From: Pseudoalteromonas rubra
Lineage (GTDB): Bacteria; Pseudomonadota; Gammaproteobacteria; Enterobacterales; Alteromonadaceae
DNA length: 64,000 nucleotides
NCBI RefSeq assembly: GCF_001482385.1
Contig: NZ_CP013611.1
Span: forward strand, 3,479,501-3,543,500
Direction of reading: 5' to 3'
Notes under the pieces: generated by a model
The model's input: only the letters and a program-made list of their open reading frames with translations
Told to the model about the DNA's origin: nothing
The model's database searches: none
Part shown: positions 1 to 7,807 of the stretch, piece after piece
Layout of the letters: every line of letters starts with the position of its first letter
Numbering within the stretch: the stretch's first letter is position 1
Made by a program: the position numbers and the translations under genes

Positions 1-701
1 ACTTTGATATTTCTCTGGCTGAAGCCCGTGTACCAATGGGTATGGGCAAATGGGACCACATAAAGACACTCGGTCAGTTGCCTTCGGTTGATGCTCGCTG
101 GCAGGCACAGTTTGGCGAGGCCATGAGCGATGACACGGTCGATACTATTTACAACACTTTTATGCCGTTGCAAAAAGCCAAGGTGGCGCAACATGCAACG
201 CCGATTGCCGGTGCACTTGATACCATCGGCTGGTTACAGGCGCAGCAGATCAAAGTGGGTTCCTGCTCAGGCTATCCACGCGAAGTGATGGAGATCCTGG
301 TACCCGAAGCGGCAAAGCAAGGGTATAGCCCGGACTGCTGGGTCGCCAGTGACGACACCATAGGGTCAAGACCGGGTCCCTGGATGGCATTAGAAAATGT
401 ACAGAAGTTGGGGATCAATGACGTGGCCAACTGCATCAAATTTGACGACTCAGCGCCGGGTATTACAGAAGGGCTACGTGCAGGTATGTGGACTGTGGGT
501 CTGGCGGTCACTGGCAATGCCATCGGTTTAACCGAAGCTGAGTGGCGGGACCTGACGGCTGAGCAGCAAAGTGTGCTGAAAGAAAAAGCTTATTCTGAGC
601 TGTATCAGGCTGGCGCCCATTTTGTGGTCGACTCTTTGGCGGATGCCATTCCCGTGATCCAGCAGATCATGGCGAAACGAGCCAGACACCAGCGCCCATG
701 A
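1..701 (+). CDS. phnX: Phosphonoacetaldehyde hydrolase (phosphonatase), 5' end outside the window
   Basis: HAD-superfamily enzyme that cleaves the C-P bond of phosphonoacetaldehyde to acetaldehyde and phosphate, the second step of AEP degradation in the cytoplasm. The frame is open from base 3, and the residues read there ([11 protein letters not shown], then [10 protein letters not shown]) match the interior of PhnX. The lysine of GMGKWDHI corresponds to the Schiff-base lysine of the family. About 45 N-terminal residues, including the nucleophilic Asp motif, must lie left of the window, so the methionine at 36 is internal. The C-terminal half has the HAD core segment [20 protein letters not shown]. 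The stop overlaps the next start (ATGA), indicating translational coupling. Together with phnW this makes the complete PhnWX route. Identification is firm; the start is not visible. Confidence 0.93.
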   Translation, partial: FDISLAEARVPMGMGKWDHIKTLGQLPSVDARWQAQFGEAMSDDTVDTIYNTFMPLQKAKVAQHATPIAGALDTIGWLQAQQIKVGSCSGYPREVMEILVPEAAKQGYSPDCWVASDDTIGSRPGPWMALENVQKLGINDVANCIKFDDSAPGITEGLRAGMWTVGLAVTGNAIGLTEAEWRDLTAEQQSVLKEKAYSELYQAGAHFVVDSLADAIPVIQQIMAKRARHQRP

Positions 702-2092
702 GCCACTGTCAGCCATTTTGGTTCAGGCAGGCGCAGGCGTTGACGGACGACAAAACAACCAAGCCATTAACTGCCCATATTCACAGTGATGTGTGTATTG
801 TCGGTGGCGGTTATACCGGGCTCTGGAGTGCCATTAAAATAAAGCAACAGTCGCCCAACACCGATGTCACCCTGGTTGAGAAAGGCCGCTGTGGCGAAGG
901 GGCATCCGGGCGCAACGGCGGTTGTATGCTGACCTTTGCGACTAAGCTGAATACCTTGCTCAGGCTGTTTGGTGTTGAAGAAGCCATTCGTCTGGTACAG
1001 GCATCCGAGCAGGCGGTGTTTGATATTCAGCGATTTTTTCATCGCTACAATATTGACGCTGAGGTGCGCGCTGAAGGCGCGCTTTACACTGCCACCAATG
1101 CGGCACAGGCGCAATCTTTGTCACATCCAGTGTCTTTGCTTGAACAGCATGGTATCAATCGCTGGCAGGCGTTAGCGCAGGCTGACGCCATCAGGCTTTC
1201 AGGCAGCACACAAACCCGTGCAGCGATTGCCACTGATGCCGCAGGCAGCGTGCATCCGGGCAAGCTGGTGCTGGGCCTCAAAAAAGTGGCCCAGTCGCTG
1301 GGCGTGAAGGTTTATGAGCAGTCACCCATGACGGGGTTGCAGGGCAGTACTAATCCGACGGTTGAAACACGCCTCGGTAGCGTGAAAGCAAAGAAAGTGG
1401 TTATCGCCATTAATGGCTGGATGGGGCAATGTTTCCCGCGCTTTAATCGCCACTATGTACTGGTGTCTTCCGATATGATGATCACCCGGCCGATGGGGCA
1501 AGCCCTGGCCGACATAGGCCTGTCCCACGGTAAAGCGGTGGCTGATTCACGTATTTTTGTACACTATTACAGAACCAGTGCGGATGGTCGCCTGATGCTG
1601 GGTAAGGGCGGTAATCTGTTTGCTTATGGCAATAAAATGCTCAGCGCATTCGACAAACCCAGTGGTTTTGAAGCTATGCTTAAAGCCAGCTTTCGGCATT
1701 TGTTTCCTGCACTGGATGGCGCGTTTGAAACGAGCTGGACAGGGGCGTCAGACAGGTCTGCTACCGGCCTGCCATTTTTTGGCCGATTGAATGGTAACCC
1801 CAATGTATTTTATGGGCTGGGTTATTCGGGCAATGGTGTTGTACAAAGCTATCTGGGTGGTGAGATCTTGTCGTCGCTGGTATTGGGGTTAGACAATGCC
1901 TGGGCACGCAGTGGTCTGGCACAAGGACCACTGGGCACATTCCCGCCTGAGCCAATACGTTATTTAGGGGCGCAACTGGTAAAGCAGTCGGTGCAGCGTA
2001 AAGAGCGGTGTGAAGATGCCGGTCACTCCCCCTGGTGGCTTGATAAGCAGTTATCAAAGCTGGCGGCCGCCGCCGGTAAGGCTGATAAATGA
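698..2092 (+). CDS. FAD-dependent amine oxidoreductase of the phosphonate cluster
   Basis: DAO-type FAD oxidoreductase of 464 residues, probably cytosolic. The dinucleotide-binding motif GGGYTG is at residues 36-41, followed by a Glu (VEKG) that ends the second strand of the Rossmann fold, and by [10 protein letters not shown], typical of glycine-oxidase-like enzymes. The C-terminal segment [11 protein letters not shown] is a second FAD contact seen in this family. Known family members encoded in AEP operons oxidise AEP or N-alkylated AEP to phosphonoacetaldehyde, which would feed PhnX. Substrate here is inferred from context only. It overlaps phnX by 4 bp and the following HD gene by 4 bp (both ATGA), so the three are one translationally coupled unit. 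It could alternatively act on another small amine. Confidence 0.85.
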   Translation: MSHCQPFWFRQAQALTDDKTTKPLTAHIHSDVCIVGGGYTGLWSAIKIKQQSPNTDVTLVEKGRCGEGASGRNGGCMLTFATKLNTLLRLFGVEEAIRLVQASEQAVFDIQRFFHRYNIDAEVRAEGALYTATNAAQAQSLSHPVSLLEQHGINRWQALAQADAIRLSGSTQTRAAIATDAAGSVHPGKLVLGLKKVAQSLGVKVYEQSPMTGLQGSTNPTVETRLGSVKAKKVVIAINGWMGQCFPRFNRHYVLVSSDMMITRPMGQALADIGLSHGKAVADSRIFVHYYRTSADGRLMLGKGGNLFAYGNKMLSAFDKPSGFEAMLKASFRHLFPALDGAFETSWTGASDRSATGLPFFGRLNGNPNVFYGLGYSGNGVVQSYLGGEILSSLVLGLDNAWARSGLAQGPLGTFPPEPIRYLGAQLVKQSVQRKERCEDAGHSPWWLDKQLSKLAAAAGKADK

Positions 2093-2637
2093 CAGACACC
2101 ATAGATGAAATTGCCTGTTTGTTTAGACAGTTCGGTGACAATACTTACGGCGAAGCATGCACACAGATCAGCCATGCAGTCAGCAGCGCCTGGCATGCAC
2201 AACAGCATCAGGCAGCGCCTGACATGGTGTGCGCAGCATTTTTGCATGACATTGGCCACTTTATCGCGGACAAAGCTCAGTTAGACGGGCTGGACCAATG
2301 GGGGCACAGTGAGCATGCTGACATTGCCAGTCACTGGCTCGCACAAAGGGGGTTTCCCGCTAGCGTTTATTTGCCAATTCGCTATCATGTGCAGGCAAAA
2401 CGCTATGCTGCCAATATAGCTGGAACCCGGTGCTTATCTGACGCAAGCTGGCAGACCTTGCAACAGCAGGGCGGAGCAATGACTGACAGCGAAGCGCGTG
2501 CGTTTGAAGCGCTCGGCTGTTTTGCTCAGGCGATGGAACTGCGCCGATATGACGACTCAGGCAAACCCAGCCACATCATCGACACAGACATTGCACCCTG
2601 GCTGGCGCTGACCACTCAGGTGTTAACAGGACAATAG
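2089..2637 (+). CDS. HD-domain protein of phosphonate degradation operons (PhnZ-like)
   Basis: A 182-residue HD-fold protein. Visible metal-binding residues are H29, the H53-D54 pair in FLHDIGHF, H57, a later H73/E75/H76 cluster and H100 in the segment RYHVQAKRY. This is the pattern of the phosphonate-operon HDIG family, whose characterised member PhnZ is a mixed-valence diiron oxygenase that cleaves 2-amino-1-hydroxyethylphosphonate to glycine and phosphate. The N-terminal segment reads Y20-G21-E22, not the spaced Tyr and Glu of authentic PhnZ as I recall it, so PhnZ activity is not assured, and no PhnY hydroxylase gene is seen here. The start overlaps the FAD enzyme's stop; only 6 bp separate it from the regulator gene. 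Role in AEP metabolism is inferred from context. Confidence 0.8.
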   Translation: MTDTIDEIACLFRQFGDNTYGEACTQISHAVSSAWHAQQHQAAPDMVCAAFLHDIGHFIADKAQLDGLDQWGHSEHADIASHWLAQRGFPASVYLPIRYHVQAKRYAANIAGTRCLSDASWQTLQQQGGAMTDSEARAFEALGCFAQAMELRRYDDSGKPSHIIDTDIAPWLALTTQVLTGQ

Positions 2638-2643
2638 GGACTT

Positions 2644-3336
2644 ATGCTGCTTTATAAAGAAATCAGGCAATATTTATTTGCGTTGATCGCCGATCATCCC
2701 GAGCTGAAAAAGCTGCCTTCCGAGCGCGAGCTACAAGATATGTTCCGCTCCACCCGGATCACCGTAAGAGAAGCGCTTATCAGGCTGGAAGCCGAAGGCG
2801 TGATTTATCGTCAGAACCGAAAGGGCTGGTTTATCTCTCCACCCCGGCTGAAGTGGGATCCGGTTAAAAAGGTGAACTTTTACCAGCTTGCACAGGAGCA
2901 GCAGTTTACGCCATTAACCCAGGTGGTGTCCTTTGAGACAACCCTGGCTTCGAATGTCGTCAATCAGGCATTTGCAGTACAAAGCCCGGCAACGTTCCAT
3001 GCCATTTGCCGGGTACGCTCTTTGGATGAACGTCCTGTGATGGTCGAAGAGATTTACTGTCTGGCCGCCCAGTTTGATGATCTGGCGTCTAAGTCCTTAG
3101 AAGGCTCGGTGACCACCATTTTTGAACGAGATTACGGGATTAACGTGACCCATGAACGCAGCAGCCTGGTTGTCACAGCCATTCCCGATGACAAAGCCGA
3201 TCTGCTTAACGTGAACAGTGGCGCGTTATGCCTGAAGATAATTCGCCAGCGCTTTAATCAGGCCGACAAGTTGGTCGATTACAACATAGAATACTGGGTA
3301 CACAGTGCGATAGAAATTGAAGTGGACAGTCAGTAG
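2644..3336 (+). CDS. phnR: GntR-family (HutC/UTRA) phosphonate regulator
   Basis: A 230-residue transcription factor. Residues about 1-65 form the GntR winged helix (PSERELQDMFRSTRITVREAL is the recognition region). Residues about 85-228 form a UTRA effector domain that ends with the typical NIEYWVHSAIEIEVD segment. Regulators of this type in AEP clusters (PhnR) bind AEP or a phosphonate intermediate and control the operon. The gene is last of the plus-strand unit, 6 bp after the HD gene, and convergent with phnW. A GT-N-TA-N-AC palindrome of the HutC class lies just upstream of phnW at 4512-4523 and is the probable operator. The direction of regulation (repressor or activator) cannot be read from sequence. 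Confidence 0.85.
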   Translation: MLLYKEIRQYLFALIADHPELKKLPSERELQDMFRSTRITVREALIRLEAEGVIYRQNRKGWFISPPRLKWDPVKKVNFYQLAQEQQFTPLTQVVSFETTLASNVVNQAFAVQSPATFHAICRVRSLDERPVMVEEIYCLAAQFDDLASKSLEGSVTTIFERDYGINVTHERSSLVVTAIPDDKADLLNVNSGALCLKIIRQRFNQADKLVDYNIEYWVHSAIEIEVDSQ

Positions 3337-3358
3337 GTTGACTCGCTGTTTGACCCAT

Positions 3359-3383
3359 AAAAGGCCGCACATTACGGCCTTTT
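3359..3383. terminator. Bidirectional intrinsic terminator between phnR and phnW
   Basis: A 9-bp stem (AAAAGGCCG / CGGCCTTTT) with a 7-nt loop, with T-runs on both strands. It lies between the convergent phnR and phnW stops and can end both transcripts. Confidence 0.85.
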
Positions 3384-3402
3384 TAGTGTTCTCTGGTGGC
3401 GT

Positions 3403-4494
3403 TTATTCCCAGTATTTGACCTCAGCAATCGCGCTGATAAGTCGTGCTATATCTTCGGGGTATACGGCGCCAATATTACCAATTCGAAAGCAGTCGGCGT
3501 CGGATACTTTGCCGGGGTAAATCACAAAGCCCCGGGCCTTCAGTGCGTCATAAAAGCGATTAAAGTGGTAGTCCGGTGCTGTGGGGGAGTAGAAAGAAGT
3601 GATAATGGGTGAGTGCATATCGACCGGTAACAAAGGTTTAAACCCTAATTCCTGCATGCCCTGACATAACAGCTGCTGATTTTGCGTATAGCGTGCCTGT
3701 CTGGCTGCGATGCCGCCTTCATCGGTCAGCTCAGTGAGTGCCTGAGCAAAGGCCCTGACCACATGGGTTGGTGACGTAAAGCGCCACTTACCATTCGATA
3801 CTTCCATGGTATGCCACTGATCATACAGATCCAGGCTGAGCGACTTTGCATTGCCTTTACAGCGCTCAATGGCTGTTTGCTTGCCGATCACAAAACCAAA
3901 GCCTGGGACGCCCTGAATACACTTATTGGCGGAGCTGATTAAAAATTCGATATTCAGCTTTGCCACATCCATAGTGATGCCGCCAAAACTCGACATCGCG
4001 TCAAGGATAAAACGCACCTCATACTCGCTACATAGCTGTGCTACGGGCGCCAGAGGGTTGAGCATACCTGTGGTGGTTTCGCAGTGCACCATTGCCAGGT
4101 GACTAAACCCGCCAGTAGCCAGCTTTGCAGCAATCTGCTCTAAATCTGGCAGCTGGGTTTCTTTAAAGCTCAGCACTTCATGCGCCAGGCCCAGTACCTG
4201 ACAGATCTCTGCCATGCGTTTGCCATATGCGCCATTGTTGATCACCAGCAATTTGTCTTCGGGTAACAGGGCACTGCCAAGCACAGATTCAACAGAGGCG
4301 GTGCCGCTGCCTTGCATCAGTACGCTGGTGTAACCGGCTGAGGGGGTTGCCAGCTTAATTAATGTACGGCGGATTGTTTGGACTATGTCCAGGTTATAGT
4401 CATCATCCCAGGTGCACCAGTCTTTCAGCATTGCTTGTTTCACGGTATCTGAGGTGGTTAACGGGCCAGGTGTTAAGAGTAAGTAGTGAGTCAT
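3403..4494 (-). CDS. phnW: 2-aminoethylphosphonate--pyruvate transaminase
   Basis: PLP-dependent class V aminotransferase that moves the amino group of AEP to pyruvate, giving phosphonoacetaldehyde and alanine, the substrate for PhnX. Length 363 residues is normal. The N-terminus [11 protein letters not shown], the cofactor Asp165 in [11 protein letters not shown] and the PLP lysine K191 in [14 protein letters not shown] are visible. It is transcribed toward the phnX operon, not within it, and is preceded 17 bp upstream by a perfect palindrome that probably places it under the GntR regulator. ATG start at 4494; a clear upstream Shine-Dalgarno is weak (GGTAT). Confidence 0.95.
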   Translation of the reverse strand: MTHYLLLTPGPLTTSDTVKQAMLKDWCTWDDDYNLDIVQTIRRTLIKLATPSAGYTSVLMQGSGTASVESVLGSALLPEDKLLVINNGAYGKRMAEICQVLGLAHEVLSFKETQLPDLEQIAAKLATGGFSHLAMVHCETTTGMLNPLAPVAQLCSEYEVRFILDAMSSFGGITMDVAKLNIEFLISSANKCIQGVPGFGFVIGKQTAIERCKGNAKSLSLDLYDQWHTMEVSNGKWRFTSPTHVVRAFAQALTELTDEGGIAARQARYTQNQQLLCQGMQELGFKPLLPVDMHSPIITSFYSPTAPDYHFNRFYDALKARGFVIYPGKVSDADCFRIGNIGAVYPEDIARLISAIAEVKYWE

Positions 4495-4511
4495 AATGGG
4501 TATACCTCTTT

Positions 4512-4523
4512 TGGTCTAGACCA
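4512..4523. promoter_or_regulatory. Probable GntR/PhnR operator
   Basis: Perfect 12-bp palindrome TGGTCTAGACCA located 17 bp upstream of the phnW start. Its core GTCTAGAC fits the GT-N-TA-N-AC consensus of HutC-subfamily GntR regulators, and such a regulator is encoded in the neighbouring operon. Position close to the start codon would suit repression. Binding is inferred. Confidence 0.7.
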
Positions 4524-4925
4524 GATTGTATGGAGCCTGAGATAGTTAAACAATATGGCACCGTCACCTTTCACAGAAATGTCATTTTAAAAGGGGCAAG
4601 TACGCGCTCTGTGCGAGGTCGCTTAAAGCAGGATAATTATCTGTATTTATAATTGGTTACATTTATTTCAGCGCACAGGTATTACCCTAACTGAAGTGTT
4701 ATGTTGCTTTATTATTAAATCCCTAAAAAAGGTAAAAGTAACGCGCTGTTAGTCACTTAGGGCTTACTGGGCCATTAACGGTCTCACTTCAGTCAGAAGC
4801 AGGTATGCGCTTTTGTCAGCACAGGCTCATTGAGATTATCTTGGTCTGTAAAATAGATTGTTGAAATATCATCAAAAATGAGACAAGTTTGGGCCTGATG
4901 TATTGGAAGAAAAAGGAAGGAACGG
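4524..4925. other. Intergenic region upstream of the FG-GAP gene
   Basis: About 400 bp, AT-rich, with no supportable reading frame. It must hold the divergent promoters of phnW and the FG-GAP gene. An AAGGAAGG Shine-Dalgarno at 4913-4920 belongs to the latter. No other structure was recognised. Confidence 0.5.
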
Positions 4926-6182
4926 GTGAAAATACAATCAACTATGAAATATACCCTGTGTGTCATGCTAACAGCACTGGCTGGTCATAGCTTTGCGGTG
5001 CCAGACAGATTACTTGCCAATGATGGCAAGGCGGAAGACTATTTTGGCTATGGTGCAGCGATTGACGGCAACACGGTTGTGGTGGGCGCGCACAAAGCGG
5101 ATATCAATGGGATTAATGACGGCGGCGTGGGCTATGTCTACGTATTAGGGGAGAAGGGCTGGCAGCAACAAGCTAAGCTGGTTGCAAAGCCTCTGTCTGC
5201 TGATGACACCCTGGGTGGTAAGGTGGTCTTAAAGAATGACATTGCCATGCTTGGCGGTATGAGGCGAGATGACAAAGGCAAAGACGCCGGTGCGGTGGTG
5301 GCCTTTGCGCGTAAAGCGGACACATGGACACAAACTGAGATTTTTACCGCGCCAGATGCCAAACCGGGCGATGCCTTTGGCCAGAGTGTGGCATTTACCG
5401 ACAAAGTGCTGGTGATCGGTGCCCCACGTAATGATGCAAAGGCGAATGATGCCGGTGCTGCGTATATTTATATTCGCTCTGGTGATACCTGGCGCTATCA
5501 GAGCAAAATCATGGCCAGTGATGGCGCGGCTGGCGATCTGTTTGGCATCGACGTTGCGGTTGATGGCAATACCATAGTCGTTGGCGCTGACTTGCATGAC
5601 AAAACGGCAGAAAACGCCGGAACCGTATACATTTACGTGCAAGACGGGGAGCAATGGCATCAGCAGGCCAAGTTGATGGCGTCCGATGGTGGAAACACCG
5701 ATATCTTTGGCGTCAGGGTCGCAATTTCAGGAGATACGGCACTCATCTCGGCACGACGCGATGACGTAGAGGGTCTGGGTGTGGATGCCGGCTCTGCCTA
5801 TATTTTTGAGCGCAACGGCACACGCTGGACCGAGGCGCAAAAACTCACTTCTCCCGATGGCGCAGCCGATGACCGCTTTGGCCGCGGTGTGGCACTCAGT
5901 GGTGATACGGCGATTATCAGCGCGATGAATCATGACGCACAAGGCAAAGACACCGGCGCATTATATGTCTACAAAAAGCGTGCCGATGGCTGGCACTACT
6001 CATCCAAAGTGGTTGCTAAACATGCGCAGCCAGGCGATCAACTCGGCTGGAATGTCGGCCTCTCAGATGGCAAGGCTGTGATAGCCACCCCACATCATGA
6101 CGCCAATGGTAAAGAGTCCGGAGCGGTCTACGTACAGGACCTGAACGAGTACAGCGCGTTTCATGTTAAAAGTCCTAAATGA
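4926..6182 (+). CDS. Secreted FG-GAP (integrin-like) beta-propeller protein
   Basis: A 418-residue protein with a Sec signal peptide (residues 1 to about 25, ending HSFA before VPD) followed by seven tandem repeats of roughly 55 residues. Each has the FG-GAP pattern DxFGxxVAxxGDTxxIxA and a downstream AGAAYIY strand, enough for one seven-bladed propeller. Acidic loops (for example DGNT, GDTA) may bind calcium. Start: GTG at 4926 is 5 nt after an AAGGAAGG ribosome site, whereas the in-frame ATG at 4944 is too far, so GTG is preferred. No anchor or C-terminal sorting signal was seen. Such proteins are extracellular or periplasmic, often adhesive; the specific ligand is unknown. It has no operon partner. 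Confidence 0.85.
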   Translation: MKIQSTMKYTLCVMLTALAGHSFAVPDRLLANDGKAEDYFGYGAAIDGNTVVVGAHKADINGINDGGVGYVYVLGEKGWQQQAKLVAKPLSADDTLGGKVVLKNDIAMLGGMRRDDKGKDAGAVVAFARKADTWTQTEIFTAPDAKPGDAFGQSVAFTDKVLVIGAPRNDAKANDAGAAYIYIRSGDTWRYQSKIMASDGAAGDLFGIDVAVDGNTIVVGADLHDKTAENAGTVYIYVQDGEQWHQQAKLMASDGGNTDIFGVRVAISGDTALISARRDDVEGLGVDAGSAYIFERNGTRWTEAQKLTSPDGAADDRFGRGVALSGDTAIISAMNHDAQGKDTGALYVYKKRADGWHYSSKVVAKHAQPGDQLGWNVGLSDGKAVIATPHHDANGKESGAVYVQDLNEYSAFHVKSPK

Positions 6183-6374
6183 TGTGGTGAGATAAGTGAT
6201 TTCTTTTGCCTCTATAGCTGGCAGTACTTTGAATGCTACATGCCGCATTTTTGGGTTTATGACAGCTATAGAGCGAAGCAGGCTCGCCTGTTTATCACAA
6301 ATATGGGCATTCATATATCAGATGTGAGCGAAAGTTCAGCGTGAATTTGCGTAGGTTTTTAATGGCAGTAATGT

Positions 6375-6554
6375 ATGTACAAATTCCATCTTAATTTAAA
6401 GCTTTCTGACGTCTTTATTCCTATTCTGCTCTGGCAGTTGTTGGTGGTGATGACTTTTGGTATTGCACTTCCTTTTTTTCTGCTTTATCTGAGTAAGGTT
6501 GTTTTGAATAATCTGACAGTTAAGAAATACTCGATATCAGACAGATTAAACTAG
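6375..6554 (+). CDS. Small predicted membrane protein, 59 residues
   Basis: Short open frame starting ATG at 6375 and ending TAG at 6552-6554. The translation has an N-terminal amphipathic stretch (MYKFHLNLKLSDVF), one long hydrophobic segment (about residues 14-46, with a central WQLLVVMTFGIALPFF that could form one or two membrane passes) and a polar tail ending SISDRLN. It is followed 11 bp later by a strong hairpin terminator, which supports a real gene. It resembles the very short membrane proteins sometimes annotated as DUF6693-like, but I cannot confirm the family. The ribosome site is weak. Function unknown. Confidence 0.5.
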   Translation: MYKFHLNLKLSDVFIPILLWQLLVVMTFGIALPFFLLYLSKVVLNNLTVKKYSISDRLN

Positions 6555-6565
6555 AAGACACAATG

Positions 6566-6600
6566 AAAAGCGCGAGCTGCTGTAGCAGACCTGCGCTTTT
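6566..6600 (+). terminator. Intrinsic terminator after the 59-residue gene
   Basis: Stem AAAAGCGC (6566-6573) / GCGCTTTT (6593-6600) with a second inner stem CTGCT/AGCAG, ending in a T-run. Confidence 0.7.
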
Positions 6601-6685
6601 ACTTTATTAATAACGTTGAGTATTATCTCATAGTAACAGCATACTGCTACAGGTTAGTTCTGTAGTAAATCTGGAAAGGTAGAAA

Positions 6686-6709
6686 GGAAAAGGCACTTAA
6701 GCCTTTTCC
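6686..6709. terminator. Hairpin at the left side of the accessory island
   Basis: Perfect 9-bp stem GGAAAAGGC / GCCTTTTCC with the loop ACTTAA. On the minus strand it is followed by pyrimidine-rich sequence and may terminate leftward transcription out of the IS element. It could equally mark the island edge. Confidence 0.45.
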
Positions 6710-6787
6710 AGAAAAATTAGTTTTGTGGCCATTTTTCCTGAAAAGGGTAGGGTTTGCAGCTAATTTCCAGAAATTTTACTCTGGTTG

Positions 6788-7791
6788 GGCCTTGTTGATC
6801 AAATCCAGATAACTTAGGTAACACCGAGATTTCAACTGCTTCCCTGATATTCAGGCATACCTAGCCTAGTCATTCTATTGAGTACTTTCACTTTGATCAT
6901 CGCTTCAGTGTGTTGCTGATTGAATCCACGACTGACCAGCTTGTCACCCATTAGCTGTTTGTATCGGTACATTGCCGTTTCCGCCAGTGAACGTTGATGG
7001 TAGTTCACACATTTTTTCCACTCACTGCTGCCTATATGCTTTGTTAAAATGACCGCGCTGTTGCGAGCATGTCCATCCTCCCACAACTGTGCGTTACTCC
7101 TTGGTGGGATCACTGCTTCGGCCTTTTTAGCTGCTACTTCGGCATAACAGCCTCTGGTATCATAAGCACCATCTGCTTTAACTGAGCTGATCTTCCTGCG
7201 CAATGGTCTGAGTAGGTCACCCAAAACTTCTGAATCAGCTACAGACACTGTGGACAACTCAGCGCCTACGATTTGGTGTGTATCTGGATCAACTGCCAGG
7301 TGTAGCTTTCGCCATGTTCGGCGCTTGTTTGCACCATGTTTTCTTGCGTGCCACTCACCATTTCCGTACACCTTCAAACCAGTGCTATCAACCACAATAT
7401 CAATGCCTCCGGATGCACTGGAGTGTGGCCTATAGCGAACTGCCAGCTCTGCACTACGCTTGCACAAACAGCTATAAGTTGGCGTATCCAAATCAAGCTT
7501 CATCATTGATATTAATGAGGAAACAAAACCCTGTGCAGCTCGAAGAGACAAGCGAAATACAGCCCGTAAAGTCAGGCAGGTCTCAATCGCCAGCTCTGAG
7601 AAATGATTAGCCCGGCCTTTACCGCCGTGATGTTGCGTGTTGTTCCACTGTTCAATCGCATCCTCGGAAAACCAAAGTTGGATGTTGCCTCTGGCGATAA
7701 GGGCTTTGTTGTATTCGCGCCAGTTGGTGATACGCTTTTCTTTCAAAGTTCAGCCTCTGTGTTTGCTTTCGAGATCTGATCACATAAGGCT
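6788..7791 (-). mobile_element. IS5-family (IS903-like) insertion sequence
   Basis: About 1.0 kb with one intact transposase gene. The imperfect terminal inverted repeats are GGCCTTGTTGATCAAATC at 6788-6805 and, inverted, GATCTGATCACATAAGGCT at 7773-7791. This end sequence is of the IS903 type. No target-site duplication of the expected length is visible at the two flanks, so one end may have been rearranged or the copy is old. It sits 17 bp beyond the stop of the large STAND gene. Confidence 0.75.
6832..7746 (-). CDS. IS5-family (IS903 subgroup) DDE transposase
   Basis: Transposase of 304 residues, full length for the group. N-terminal part TNWREYNKALIARG is the usual IS903/IS5 start. Catalytic DDE residues are D120 (VVDSTGLKVYG), D192 (KADGAYDTRGC) and E256 (SLAETAMYRYKQ, the Y-(2)-R-(3)-E-(6)-K region of IS4-type transposases). 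The frame is uninterrupted, so the protein could be active. It cuts and joins the ends of its own element only. Confidence 0.93.
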   Translation of the reverse strand: MKEKRITNWREYNKALIARGNIQLWFSEDAIEQWNNTQHHGGKGRANHFSELAIETCLTLRAVFRLSLRAAQGFVSSLISMMKLDLDTPTYSCLCKRSAELAVRYRPHSSASGGIDIVVDSTGLKVYGNGEWHARKHGANKRRTWRKLHLAVDPDTHQIVGAELSTVSVADSEVLGDLLRPLRRKISSVKADGAYDTRGCYAEVAAKKAEAVIPPRSNAQLWEDGHARNSAVILTKHIGSSEWKKCVNYHQRSLAETAMYRYKQLMGDKLVSRGFNQQHTEAMIKVKVLNRMTRLGMPEYQGSS

Positions 7792-7807
7792 AAATTAGTT
7801 CAATGAT

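Noticed and set aside
6714..7800. 9-bp direct repeat AAATTAGTT flanking the IS at about 6714-6722 and 7792-7800
   Set aside because: The left copy lies about 65 bp outside the element's inverted-repeat end, so it cannot be a target duplication of this copy. AAATTAGTT also occurs near 19635, so it is probably chance in AT-rich DNA.
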